From positions 17,819 through 81,818 of the forward strand of contig JASBZB010000020.1 in assembly GCA_029983695.1 (NCBI GenBank): DNA of 64,000 nt, read 5' to 3'. Under the pieces are notes generated by a model that was not told where the DNA came from, ran no database searches, and was given only the letters and a program-made list of their open reading frames with translations. This stretch comes from Lutispora sp003527145. GTDB taxonomy: Bacteria > Bacillota > Clostridia > Lutisporales > Lutisporaceae. This document shows positions 34,111 to 42,845 of this stretch, one piece after another; the first letter of the stretch is position 1, and each line of letters starts with the position of its first letter. A program made the translations under genes and the position numbers.

Positions 34111-34234
34111 GTTGTCTTAACTGATATAAGAATGCATCGTGAAGTGACTTAGAGTTTGTTAGTTTTGACGCACCCTATGCAAGTTTACAAAGTCTTAGTC
34201 TCGAAGCTCTGCAATCGTTATCAGTTAGCACAAC
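34111..34234. repeat. Long imperfect hairpin element
   Basis: Outer arms 34111-34126 and 34219-34234 pair at 15 of 16 positions; inner arms 34146-34159 and 34187-34200 pair at 12 of 14, around a 27-base loop. The whole is a near-continuous 124-nt foldback without T-run. It lies between the transglycosylase and uppP. Either a small hairpin-type mobile repeat or the leader/ncRNA of uppP. Confidence 0.6.
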
Positions 34235-34263
34235 AAAAATCATAGGGAAGAGGGGTTGACTAA

Positions 34264-35049
34264 ATGACTTTCATTCAAGCCATATTGCTCGGGATCATAC
34301 AAGGTATTACAGAGTTTTTGCCTATCAGCAGCTCCGGCCATCTGGTGCTTTTTCAAAAGATATTCGGAGTGGCTGAGCCATCCCTGACCTTCGGAATAGT
34401 GGTTCATCTGGGAACTCTTGCGGCAGTATTTGCAGTTTTTTGGAAGGATATAGTCTCAATACTGAGAAGACCCTTCCAAAGGCTTACACTGCTGCTGATT
34501 GCAGGGACTGTACCTACCGCTATTATTGGAGTGGCCTTCAAGGACTTTTTTGAGAAGGTGTTTGCCAGCGGCAGCACATTAGGCTTTGAATTTTTTATAA
34601 CCGGATTGGTCTTGTATTTTGCGGATAGCTTGAGAAACGGTTATAAGGATGCGGAAGAAACCAGCTGCCTGGATGCGGCCTTTGTCGGTCTTATGCAGGG
34701 AGCTGCAATACTGCCGGCTGTATCGAGATCGGGCCTTACCATATCAGGAGCGTTATTCCGGCATATGGACAGGGATTTTGCAGCCAGATTTTCATTTCTG
34801 CTGTCGATACCTGCCATACTTGGAGCAGCGGTATTTGATATGAAGGACGTACTGGAAGCGGGTGTAGGAAATCTGGATTCTATGAGTCTGGGTGCAGGCT
34901 TCATATTTGCAGCTATATTCGGATACATATCCATAAGATATATGCTGAATATATTAAAGAAGGGCAAGATGAGATATTTTTCCTATTATGTATTTGCATT
35001 AGGCGCATTGATATTGATAGATCAGTATTTGACACATATATTCTTTTAA
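34264..35049 (+). CDS. uppP: Undecaprenyl-diphosphatase
   Basis: 261 residues, 7-8 helices. Family motifs: GIIQGITEFLPISSSGHLVL at the N-terminus and AILPAVSRSGLTISGAL near residue 155. It recycles the undecaprenyl lipid carrier for peptidoglycan and other wall polymers by removing a phosphate at the membrane surface, and confers bacitracin tolerance. Start behind AGAGGGG. Own terminator downstream. Confidence 0.96.
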   Translation: MTFIQAILLGIIQGITEFLPISSSGHLVLFQKIFGVAEPSLTFGIVVHLGTLAAVFAVFWKDIVSILRRPFQRLTLLLIAGTVPTAIIGVAFKDFFEKVFASGSTLGFEFFITGLVLYFADSLRNGYKDAEETSCLDAAFVGLMQGAAILPAVSRSGLTISGALFRHMDRDFAARFSFLLSIPAILGAAVFDMKDVLEAGVGNLDSMSLGAGFIFAAIFGYISIRYMLNILKKGKMRYFSYYVFALGALILIDQYLTHIFF

Positions 35050-35071
35050 AATATTTTATGTAAAGCAGAAT

Positions 35072-35098
35072 AAGGGTATGGCTTAAAGCTATACCCTT
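35072..35098 (+). terminator. Hairpin after uppP
   Basis: AAGGGTAT-GGCTTAAAGC-ATACCCTT forms a near-perfect foldback 23 bp after the stop; only a short T-rich tail. Confidence 0.7.
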
Positions 35099-35129
35099 GT
35101 TATCTGAAGAACTACAGGGAGGTACACTA

Positions 35130-36737
35130 ATGAAATTTAATTCTTCAGTTTATAGCTATCCGTCAAGAAGGAATGTTGTATATGCCAAAAAAGGAATGGT
35201 GGCTACAGGTCAGCCGATGGCTGCTCAAGCCGGGTTGGAGATTCTGAGAGCCGGAGGCAATGCCATTGATGCAGCAATTGCAACAGCGGCTTGTCTGACG
35301 GTAGTAGAGCCTACATCCAACGGTATAGGCGGAGATAATTTTGCTTTAGTTTGGACAAAAGGTAAATTATATGGACTTAACTCCAGCGGTAAAGCACCGA
35401 AATCTATATCCATCGAAAAGCTTAAGGAAAAAGGCATTACGGAAATACCGAAATACGGTTGGGTCCCGGTGACAGTACCGGGAGCACCGGCGGGGTGGGC
35501 TGCATTATCAAAACGGTTTGGAAAGCTGCCTCTTGCTGGAGTTTTGGCGCCGGCGATCAGATATGCATCGGAAGGATATGCCCTTACACCAAATGTATCA
35601 AAATTGTGGGATAAGGCTTATAAAAACTTTAAAGCCGGCTTAAAAGGAGGAGAGTTTGCTGATTGGTTTGATACATTTGCACCAAATGGAAGACCGCCAA
35701 AGCTTGGAGAGACCTGGAGGTCATCTGATCATGCCAAAACACTGGGGCTAATAGCCGAAACTAATGCAGAAGCATTTTATAAAGGAGAATTGGCGGACAA
35801 GATCGATGAATTCTCTCGGAAATATAATGGTTATTTAAGAAAAGAAGACTTGGAAGAATTTGAACCGGAATGGGTAGAGCCTATATGCATAAATTACAGA
35901 GGGTATAACGTTTGGGAAATACCTCCGAATGGACATGGAATTGTAGCTTTAATGGCATTAAATATATTAAAAGGCTATGAATTTAAGGATAGGGATAATG
36001 CTGACACGCTGCACAAGCAAATTGAAGCTATGAAGCTGGCTTTTGTAGACGGTCAGAAATATGTTGCGGATCCAAGAATGATGTCTGTGACAGCAGAACA
36101 ACTTCTGTCCGAAAAATATGCAGACGGGAGAAGGGCTCTTATCGGAGAAGAAGCAATAATGCCAGTACCGGGAGAGCTGGCATCGGGAGGAACCGTATAT
36201 TTAGCAACAGCCGATGAGGAAGGCAATATGGTTTCTATGATTCAAAGCAACTATATGGGCTTTGGCTCAGGTCTTGTGGTACCTGGCACAGGAATAGCTT
36301 TGCATAACAGAGGCCATAACTTCACATTAGATCCCGGCCATGATAATGCTTTGGCGCCGGGTAAAAAGCCGTATCATACAATAATTCCTGCGTTTCTGAC
36401 AAAAGGTAATAAGGCCGTAGGACCATTTGGAGTAATGGGCGGGTTTATGCAGCCACAAGGTCATGTTCAAGTAATAATGAACACAATAGACTTTAATATG
36501 AATCCGCAGGATGCATTAGATGCTTATCGCTGGCAATGGGTAGGAGGAAAGAAAATAGAGATCGAGCCCGGATTTCCTAACCACTTGGCGTTACAATTAG
36601 CAGCTAAGGGGCATGATATTGTGCCGCAGCTGGATACGCACTTAATGGGACGAGGTCAGATCATCTGGAGAGATGAAAACGGAACTCTCTGCGGGGGAAC
36701 TGAGCCGAGAACAGATGGAACAATAGCAGCTTGGTAA
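35130..36737 (+). CDS. Gamma-glutamyltransferase family protein
   Basis: 535 residues from ATG 35130 after GGGAGG. N-terminal nucleophile hydrolase of the GGT family: GMVATGQPMAAQAG, GGNAIDAAIA, VEPTSNGIGGDNFA, and a self-cleavage site with nucleophile Thr about 355 (ASGGTVYLATADEEGN). The second Thr and His usual after the nucleophile are replaced by Val and Tyr, as in the YwrD-like subgroup of unknown substrate. No clear signal peptide, so probably cytoplasmic. It would cut gamma-glutamyl bonds. Ends at a strong shared terminator. Confidence 0.88.
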   Translation: MKFNSSVYSYPSRRNVVYAKKGMVATGQPMAAQAGLEILRAGGNAIDAAIATAACLTVVEPTSNGIGGDNFALVWTKGKLYGLNSSGKAPKSISIEKLKEKGITEIPKYGWVPVTVPGAPAGWAALSKRFGKLPLAGVLAPAIRYASEGYALTPNVSKLWDKAYKNFKAGLKGGEFADWFDTFAPNGRPPKLGETWRSSDHAKTLGLIAETNAEAFYKGELADKIDEFSRKYNGYLRKEDLEEFEPEWVEPICINYRGYNVWEIPPNGHGIVALMALNILKGYEFKDRDNADTLHKQIEAMKLAFVDGQKYVADPRMMSVTAEQLLSEKYADGRRALIGEEAIMPVPGELASGGTVYLATADEEGNMVSMIQSNYMGFGSGLVVPGTGIALHNRGHNFTLDPGHDNALAPGKKPYHTIIPAFLTKGNKAVGPFGVMGGFMQPQGHVQVIMNTIDFNMNPQDALDAYRWQWVGGKKIEIEPGFPNHLALQLAAKGHDIVPQLDTHLMGRGQIIWRDENGTLCGGTEPRTDGTIAAW

Positions 36738-36740
36738 GAT

Positions 36741-36776
36741 AAAAATCTGGGGGTATAGAAGAACCCCCAGATTTTT
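36741..36776. terminator. Strong bidirectional terminator
   Basis: Fourteen perfect pairs: AAAAATCTGGGGGT and its complement around an 8-base loop, between the convergent GGT and cstA genes. Confidence 0.95.
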
Positions 36777-36777
36777 A

Positions 36778-38412
36778 TTATGCGCTTAAGTTCTTGGACT
36801 TTTTTTCTTTCATTGTATGTGCCGCAGTATAGATCAAGTATACAGCCAGCACGAACAGGACAACGGCAAGGATGCCAAGTATAATATTTCCTGCCGCAAA
36901 GAAGTTTTTAACGAGTATTACAAGGGCGGACAATGTGACTGCAAACATGAATATCATGGGTATCATAGTCATCTTGTAACTCTTTCCGGTGTTCGCAAAC
37001 CAGACTGTCAGCGCCAGCAAAGATAACCCGGCCAGGAGTTGATTTGCCGATCCGAAAATAGGCCAAATCTTGGAGTAGCCGTAAAGGAGAAGGAGACATG
37101 AAGCAACAACTGTGATGGCGGTAGCAACATACATATTTGAGCCGGCAGCCTTCTCAGCGGTTCCATCCGGCTTATCAAAGAATTCCTGGAAAACATATCT
37201 TCCGATTCTGGTTGCCGTATCAAGACTGGTCAAAGCAAAGGCTGAGAAGGCAAGGATCACAAATACTTTTCCTACTTCAATGGGAAGGCCGAAACTGTTC
37301 ATAAAAGTGGCAATCCCTGAAGAGAATATGATTGCCGGGGTTCCGGATACGTCCTTAAATGCAGCGACAGAGATCAATGCCAATATGGCTACCAGCCCTT
37401 CTATCAGCATGCCGCCATAGCCTATGAGCTTCGAATCCTTTTCATTGTTTATCTGCTTCGATGTGGTTCCCGAGCCTACGAGGGAGTGGAAGCCTGATAT
37501 AGCACCACAAGCGACCGTTACAAACAGCATGGGGAACAGATACTGGGCCTTGCTGCCTTCGCCGATTGTGAAGCCGTTGGAAGCTGATATGACTATTTCC
37601 GGTCTGACGATAAATACTCCTATTACTCCCCCTATCAGCATTGCATAAAGCAAGAAGGAGCATAAATAATCTCTTGGCTGGAGGAGCAGCCATACGGGCA
37701 ATGTCGATGCGGCAAAGATGTAAATTATGAGGATTACATCCCAAGCCAATTTGGAAAGCTTAAGAACAGGGAAGCTATATCCCAGGAAAATACAGAAGAA
37801 TAAAAGAGCTACGCCGATAACCGAAGAAACACTGAGCCTTGCTCCTTTTCTATAAACAAAATAACCAAAGCCCATTGCTAAGAAAATAAATAGAACTGAT
37901 GCAGTACCAGCCCTTGCTCCGGTCAAATCCCCTTTGGCAGGATCAAAAGCAAAGGTGCCTGCACATATGTCTGTAAATGCTGCTACTACAAGTACGAGTG
38001 TAAGCCATGCAAAGATGTTGAAAAGCATTTTTCCCTTTTGACCGAGGTTGACTCTTATTATTTCACCAATGGATTTCCCTTCGTGCCTTATTGATGCAAA
38101 TAGAGAACCCCAGTCATGGACACCGCCTACGAATATGCTTCCGATCACTATCCAAAGATAAACCGGAAGCCACCCGAATACAGATGCAAGAATAGGTCCG
38201 GTTATAGGGCCTGCGCCTGCAATGGATGAAAAGTGATGCCCCAGAAGAACATTAGGATTGGCAGGACAGTAGTCAATATCGTCCCTCAAAGCATTGGCAG
38301 GTGTCTTTCTGGAGGGATCGATACCCCAGGACTTTGCCAGGAAGGCGCCATAACTGACATAGGCGATGAAGAACAAAGCCAAGCCTAATAAAAGAAGTAC
38401 TAATGAGTTCAT
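36778..38412 (-). CDS. cstA: Carbon starvation protein A (peptide/pyruvate transporter)
   Basis: 544 residues, about 14-16 helices, shorter clostridial form of CstA. Recognisable by PANPNVLLGHHFSSIAGAGPITGP near residue 55, GGVHDWGSLFASIRHEGKSIG near 100, FHSLVGSGTTSKQ near 315 and SLDTATRIGRY near 395. Members import peptides or pyruvate when carbon is scarce. ATG 38412 follows TAGGGGGGTATT. It lies downstream of alr and an orphan gene on the same strand, each separated by about 90 bp, so co-transcription is possible but not certain. Confidence 0.94.
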   Translation of the reverse strand: MNSLVLLLLGLALFFIAYVSYGAFLAKSWGIDPSRKTPANALRDDIDYCPANPNVLLGHHFSSIAGAGPITGPILASVFGWLPVYLWIVIGSIFVGGVHDWGSLFASIRHEGKSIGEIIRVNLGQKGKMLFNIFAWLTLVLVVAAFTDICAGTFAFDPAKGDLTGARAGTASVLFIFLAMGFGYFVYRKGARLSVSSVIGVALLFFCIFLGYSFPVLKLSKLAWDVILIIYIFAASTLPVWLLLQPRDYLCSFLLYAMLIGGVIGVFIVRPEIVISASNGFTIGEGSKAQYLFPMLFVTVACGAISGFHSLVGSGTTSKQINNEKDSKLIGYGGMLIEGLVAILALISVAAFKDVSGTPAIIFSSGIATFMNSFGLPIEVGKVFVILAFSAFALTSLDTATRIGRYVFQEFFDKPDGTAEKAAGSNMYVATAITVVASCLLLLYGYSKIWPIFGSANQLLAGLSLLALTVWFANTGKSYKMTMIPMIFMFAVTLSALVILVKNFFAAGNIILGILAVVLFVLAVYLIYTAAHTMKEKKSKNLSA

Positions 38413-38498
38413 AAAATACCCCCCTAAGATTTTATTATAATAAACCCAGCTCCATTGGGAGTTGAGAATATTATCAGGTAAACTGATTCAAGCCTCAA

Positions 38499-38993
38499 TC
38501 AAAAGCTATAGAACTTGATTACCTTCTTACCAGGTTTATTAGTAATAATTTGCTCTTTGCCGGGGTTAATAACCAAAAGTATGATTTCACTCCAGCCGTG
38601 GAGGGAGAATAAATAAGATTTGCTGTATTTAAATCTCTCAATAGCTCGTATATTCTCATCCTTGATATCGCTTTGTGTTACTGCAATGCCTGTTATATAT
38701 GTACACATATGATCTCTTTTGGGTTCAACATAATTTTCAACTGCTTTTTTCAGAAAGCCGGTGAAATCTGAAAGGGATATGGCATCTATGTTTTCTATAT
38801 GCTTAACATAGCATATTTCATTGATTTCATATGAATCTATCACATCCTTCGCCCCAAGGAAGGTCCTTCCGTGCACATCCTTGAATTTAGCCATAATATC
38901 GATAGATTCATTCAGAACAATCACATCTCTACTGATATTATAATATATGCTATACCTTTCGCACAAATTTCCAATATACGATATCATATCCAT
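38499..38993 (-). CDS. Hypothetical protein, unknown
   Basis: 164 residues, ATG 38993 with CTGGAGATG upstream. Soluble alpha/beta composition, no signal. Features include CYVKHIENIDAISLSDFTGFL in the middle and a basic tail (NKPGKKVIKFYSF). No family recognised. Placed between alr and cstA on the same strand. Confidence 0.6.
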   Translation of the reverse strand: MDMISYIGNLCERYSIYYNISRDVIVLNESIDIMAKFKDVHGRTFLGAKDVIDSYEINEICYVKHIENIDAISLSDFTGFLKKAVENYVEPKRDHMCTYITGIAVTQSDIKDENIRAIERFKYSKSYLFSLHGWSEIILLVINPGKEQIITNKPGKKVIKFYSF

Positions 38994-39079
38994 TTAATAC
39001 ATCTCCAGACATTATTATGCTCTTACATAAATTTTCTCCATTTCTTTCGAAATTCCTCCTTTTATTGATATGATCATGA

Positions 39080-40159
39080 TCAAATATATTCTCGGGGTAT
39101 CCTGGGGCTGATCCACATCAATATATCCAAAGTCATAAAATCCTCCCATTGCTCCGGACATATTTCTACCTTGTCGCCGACTGCAGCATCAATCCCCGAT
39201 ACATCCACCATAGTCATATCCATGGTTATCCTTCCTATTACTTTTACGGGATAACCCTTTACCAAAATCAATATCCTTCCTGTTCCGGCGAACCCGTCTC
39301 CATACCCTATGGGAAGAGTAGCCACTTTTGTCCTCTCGCCGGCTTTATATTTTAAGCCGTAGCTTATACCTTCTCCTGCCTCTATTTCTTTGACATGGCA
39401 TATCTCAGTATATAAAGACATTACCCTTTTTAATCGTATATTATTTTTTTTGGCCTCATGCTCAAGGCAATAGCCTAAAAGGATTCTGCCCGCCCTTACC
39501 ATATCATAGTTCAATTCAGGCATATCCATTATGGCAGCGCTATTTGACACATGCTTTATGGGAATTTCCAGGCCTCTTCCTTTTAAACCCTCCACCACAT
39601 GATCAAATCTTTCCGCCTGCTTATATGTGAAGGCCCGGTCTTCATCTGCAACGGCGAAATGTGTAAATATGCCCTCTATGAATATATTGGGAAGCTTTGA
39701 TATGCGGATTATTTCATCGATGGCTTCTTCGCCGGCCTTTATGCCGATCCTGTTCATCCCGGTGTCAAGCTTGATGTGGAATATCACAGTTTTCCCCAGA
39801 CTCGCTGCTGCCCTGGAAAAAGCTTCTGCCGACTCGTAGGAATAGATTGTCTGAGCTATCTCATTTTCTATCACTTCTCCGGCCTGGTATGCCGGCGTAT
39901 AGCCAAGTATCAGGATGGGGACTCCCTTATATGCTTTTCTGAGCTCGACAGCCTCCGATAACATAGCTACCCCAAACCGGTCAATGCCGTTTTTCAGCAT
40001 TGCTTCCCCTGCCTTTACTGCTCCGTGTCCCTGGGCATTTCCTTTTACTATCCCCATTATCATGGTCTCGGGTCTTACCAGCTTCCTGATTTCTCTGCAG
40101 TTATATGCAAGATTGTCCAGATTTATTTCCGTCCATGTTGGGCGAGAATGATCATTCAT
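39080..40159 (-). CDS. alr: Alanine racemase
   Basis: 359 residues from ATG 40159 after AGGAGG; a few in-frame codons upstream are not needed. PLP barrel with Lys39 (IVKGNAQGHG), substrate loop KLDTGMNRIGI, VSNSAAIMD, and the C-terminal tyrosine motif ISYGLKYKAG with GYGDGF and ITMDMTMVD. Supplies D-alanine for peptidoglycan; in spores also limits L-Ala germination. The usual Tyr43 of the K-x-N-A-Y-G-H-G motif is Gln43 here, which is uncommon. The C-terminus (ISPRIPREYI) is complete. Confidence 0.92.
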   Translation of the reverse strand: MNDHSRPTWTEINLDNLAYNCREIRKLVRPETMIMGIVKGNAQGHGAVKAGEAMLKNGIDRFGVAMLSEAVELRKAYKGVPILILGYTPAYQAGEVIENEIAQTIYSYESAEAFSRAAASLGKTVIFHIKLDTGMNRIGIKAGEEAIDEIIRISKLPNIFIEGIFTHFAVADEDRAFTYKQAERFDHVVEGLKGRGLEIPIKHVSNSAAIMDMPELNYDMVRAGRILLGYCLEHEAKKNNIRLKRVMSLYTEICHVKEIEAGEGISYGLKYKAGERTKVATLPIGYGDGFAGTGRILILVKGYPVKVIGRITMDMTMVDVSGIDAAVGDKVEICPEQWEDFMTLDILMWISPRIPREYI

Positions 40160-40286
40160 GTTTATTTCCTCCTGTATCAATAAATATATATTATCTTTGC
40201 AATCATCATGCCAACGTATATAGATGCATTAAGCAAAGGACTGGACGGGAATATTGCATAAATTATGAATTGTATGACAAATAGTT

Positions 40287-40300
40287 TGCCATATATGGCA
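40287..40300. promoter_or_regulatory. Palindromic site upstream of sigma-54 promoter
   Basis: Perfect 14-bp palindrome TGCCATATATGGCA, centred about 106 bp before the expected transcription start of the 40429 operon. That is the usual place for an activator of sigma-54 RNA polymerase. Confidence 0.5.
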
Positions 40301-40372
40301 TGAATTTGTGAAATATTCAACAAGAACAGCCTGCAAAGCCTTAAAAATGCTGATGATTATGATGCAATAGAT

Positions 40373-40389
40373 TTGGCATACTTTATGCA
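40373..40389 (+). promoter_or_regulatory. Sigma-54 (-24/-12) promoter
   Basis: TTGGCATACTTTATGCA: the GG at 40375-40376 and GC at 40387-40388 are exactly 10 bp apart, as sigma-54 promoters require. It lies 40 bp before the ATG at 40429. Confidence 0.75.
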
Positions 40390-40428
40390 ACATCTTAAAC
40401 TAAATAAAGTTAAGAAAGGGGGATAATA

Positions 40429-41172
40429 ATGGCTAAGTATGATGAATTTCAAGGGAAAAGGGTTGTAGTCACCGGTGGAGCAAGCGGCATAGGCTTTGCG
40501 ACCGCCAAACGTTTTGCCAAAGAGGGAGCAAAAGTTGTCATATTCGATTGGAATGAAGACGCTTTAAAAAAGGTTTTGAAAGACAACCCGGACTTAACAG
40601 GAGGAGTGAGAGTCGATGTAAGCGATCCTGCAAGCGTAAAGGAAGGATTTTTAAAGGTGGATGAAATCATCGGCGGCATAGACGTGCTGATATCCAATGC
40701 GGGAATAAGCGTGAGAAATCTTGTGAAAGACACAGACTTTGAACAGTGGTCAAAGGTCATGGGCATCAATCTCGGCGGAATGTTTCTTTGCTCCAAGGAA
40801 GCGCTCAGCAGGATGGAAAAGCAAAAATCCGGCGTAGTTTTGTTTACCGCATCGACCAATGGCATGGAGGCTCATCCTTATTATGGAGATTATAATGCTT
40901 CAAAGGCAGGTGTCATACTCCTGGGAAGGACTCTGGCATTAGAATATGCGCCTTATATCAGAGTAAACTCCATATGCCCCGGATATGTTCTGACTCCTAT
41001 GCAGAAGGCGGAATATACGGAAGAAATGCTTGAGAAAGTAAATCAGGGAATCCCTATGAAGAGGCATGCTACTCCTGAAGAGGTAGCGGCATTGTTTGTA
41101 TTCCTGGCATCAGATGAAGCAAGCTATATTACCGGTCAACACATACCCATTGATGGCGGAGAAACTGCCTAA
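40429..41172 (+). CDS. Short-chain dehydrogenase/reductase
   Basis: 247 residues. Classical SDR: TGGASGIGFA for NAD(P) binding, SNAGIS, catalytic Ser in FTASTNG, and YNASK (Tyr-x-x-x-Lys). ICPGYVLTPM and a final GGETA are typical. Asp at the end of strand two (VIFDWNED) favours NAD. Substrate unknown. It is the first gene of a sigma-54-driven operon with an NhaC-type antiporter, so a dehydrogenase for an organic acid or polyol brought in by the partner is a fair guess. Start behind AAAGGGGG. Confidence 0.9.
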   Translation: MAKYDEFQGKRVVVTGGASGIGFATAKRFAKEGAKVVIFDWNEDALKKVLKDNPDLTGGVRVDVSDPASVKEGFLKVDEIIGGIDVLISNAGISVRNLVKDTDFEQWSKVMGINLGGMFLCSKEALSRMEKQKSGVVLFTASTNGMEAHPYYGDYNASKAGVILLGRTLALEYAPYIRVNSICPGYVLTPMQKAEYTEEMLEKVNQGIPMKRHATPEEVAALFVFLASDEASYITGQHIPIDGGETA

Positions 41173-41224
41173 AAAGTAATTGCAATGATACCGAAATTAT
41201 TATCAATAATGAGGAGGTTATAAA

Positions 41225-42700
41225 ATGGCATTTTTTAAGATTACTCCTATTTTTCTACTGGCAGGTTTGATGATTTCAGGAATGGACCTGGTTATGGCGG
41301 CACCATTGGCCACAATTTATGCAGCAGTTGTAGCCGCTATAACAGAAAAGCATAAATATGATGAAATAATGGAAAATGGTTTTACTGCCGTAAAGGAAAT
41401 GATTGTGGTATTTTTCATATTGATGTTTGCTTATGCGGTGGCAGAGACCTTTATGGCTACAGGAGTAGGAGCCTCTATAATTATTATATCGTTGAAGCTT
41501 GGAGTAACGGCTAAATCCGTGGCTGTTGTCGGATTTATGGTTACTGCTTTCTTATCAATTGCGACGGGTACTTCCTGGGGCACCTTTGCATCCTGTGCGC
41601 CTGTATTTCTATGGCTGAATCATATAGTGGGAGGCAATGTATTGCTTACAGTTGCTGCAATCGCCGGCGGCTCATGCTTCGGAGACAATATCGGACTGAT
41701 ATCCGATACAACTGTAGTAAGCTCCGGATTGCAAAAAGTTAATGTTACTGACAGAGTCAGACATCAGGGAGTATGGTCTGCTGCTTGTTTGGTGATTGCC
41801 GGAATTCTCTTTTATGTAGTAGGCCTAACCATGGGACTGCCTTCGGAAGTAGGCAGCGCAGCGGAAGCCATAAATCAAATAACACCGGATGTATTTGAAA
41901 GATTGGCAGAAGTAAGACCTGCAGCTGTAACATTATTGGAGCAGGTAAGATCAGGAGTGCCGTATTATATGGTCATTCCCATGATAATTGTAATTGCTGT
42001 TGCCTTCAAAGGCGTTCCTACAATGATATGTCTTGGTACAGGTATTGTATCAGCGCTGATATTTGGTCTATTCGCAGGCACTGTGGAGTCCATAAGCAGC
42101 TTCCTGGAATTGGTGCAGGCAGGCTTTGAAAGTGCAGGAAGCTGGTCGGTAGTAATGATGCTTTGGATAGGTGCTTTTGGAGGTATAATGAGAAGCATTA
42201 AAGCTTTTGAACCTATATCAAATTTCGTGCTGAAAATCTCCAGAAACGTAAAGCAACTGATGTTCTACAATGGAATCATGTGCTTGATAGGTAATGCTGC
42301 ACTGGCTGACGAAATGGCACAGATTGTAACCATAGGGCCGATAATAAAAGAAATGACGGATGAAAATGTAGAAGCAAGTGAAGAGGACATGTATAAATTA
42401 AGGCTCAGAAACTCAACATTCTCGGATGCTATGGGTGTTTTCGGCTCTCAGCTGGTTCCATGGCACTGCTATATGGGATTCTATGTAGCAGTATGTATGG
42501 CTGTATATCCGCTTCATGCATTTACTCCTTTTGATATTATGAAATATAATTTTATGGCATTTGTAGCCGTATTCTCTATTTTACTATTGACCATAACCGG
42601 ATGGGATAGGTTTATACCCTTGTTCAAGCTGCCATCAGAACCTCAGGTAAGGTTGAAGGGAAAATCAACCCCTGCAAAAACAAGGAATGTTCAAGGATAA
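41225..42700 (+). CDS. NhaC-family Na+/H+ (or Na+/organic acid) antiporter
   Basis: 491 residues, about 11-12 helices. NhaC features: FLSIATGTSWGTFASCAPVFLWL near residue 115 and AGGSCFGDNIGLISDTTVVSSGL near 150. Family members exchange Na+ for H+, malate/lactate or similar. 52 bp after the SDR gene and probably in the same sigma-54 operon, which hints at transport of the SDR substrate rather than pH control; inferred. ATG behind GAGGAGG. Strong terminator follows. Confidence 0.88.
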   Translation: MAFFKITPIFLLAGLMISGMDLVMAAPLATIYAAVVAAITEKHKYDEIMENGFTAVKEMIVVFFILMFAYAVAETFMATGVGASIIIISLKLGVTAKSVAVVGFMVTAFLSIATGTSWGTFASCAPVFLWLNHIVGGNVLLTVAAIAGGSCFGDNIGLISDTTVVSSGLQKVNVTDRVRHQGVWSAACLVIAGILFYVVGLTMGLPSEVGSAAEAINQITPDVFERLAEVRPAAVTLLEQVRSGVPYYMVIPMIIVIAVAFKGVPTMICLGTGIVSALIFGLFAGTVESISSFLELVQAGFESAGSWSVVMMLWIGAFGGIMRSIKAFEPISNFVLKISRNVKQLMFYNGIMCLIGNAALADEMAQIVTIGPIIKEMTDENVEASEEDMYKLRLRNSTFSDAMGVFGSQLVPWHCYMGFYVAVCMAVYPLHAFTPFDIMKYNFMAFVAVFSILLLTITGWDRFIPLFKLPSEPQVRLKGKSTPAKTRNVQG

Positions 42701-42728
42701 TATCTATAAAATCTCATAAATTACCCGT

Positions 42729-42765
42729 GCTGCATAAAATGGCAATAACATTTTATGCAGCATTT
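42729..42765 (+). terminator. Rho-independent terminator after nhaC-like gene
   Basis: GCTGCATAAAATG (42729-42741) pairs fully with CATTTTATGCAGC (42749-42761); loop GCAATAA; tail ATTTTATTG. Confidence 0.85.
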
Positions 42766-42800
42766 TATTGAGAAGAAATTACATCACATTAAGCTGCATG

Positions 42801-42832
42801 CTGCATAAACTGATAATAGTTATGCAGTTTTT
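42801..42832 (+). terminator. Terminator-like hairpin in leader of the M14 peptidase
   Basis: CTGCATAA/TTATGCAG plus inner CT/AG, then TTTTT, ending only 13 bp before the TTG start at 42846. It shares CTGCATAA with the terminator at 42729. Could act as an attenuator. Confidence 0.55.
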
Positions 42833-42845
42833 GTGAGGTGATACT

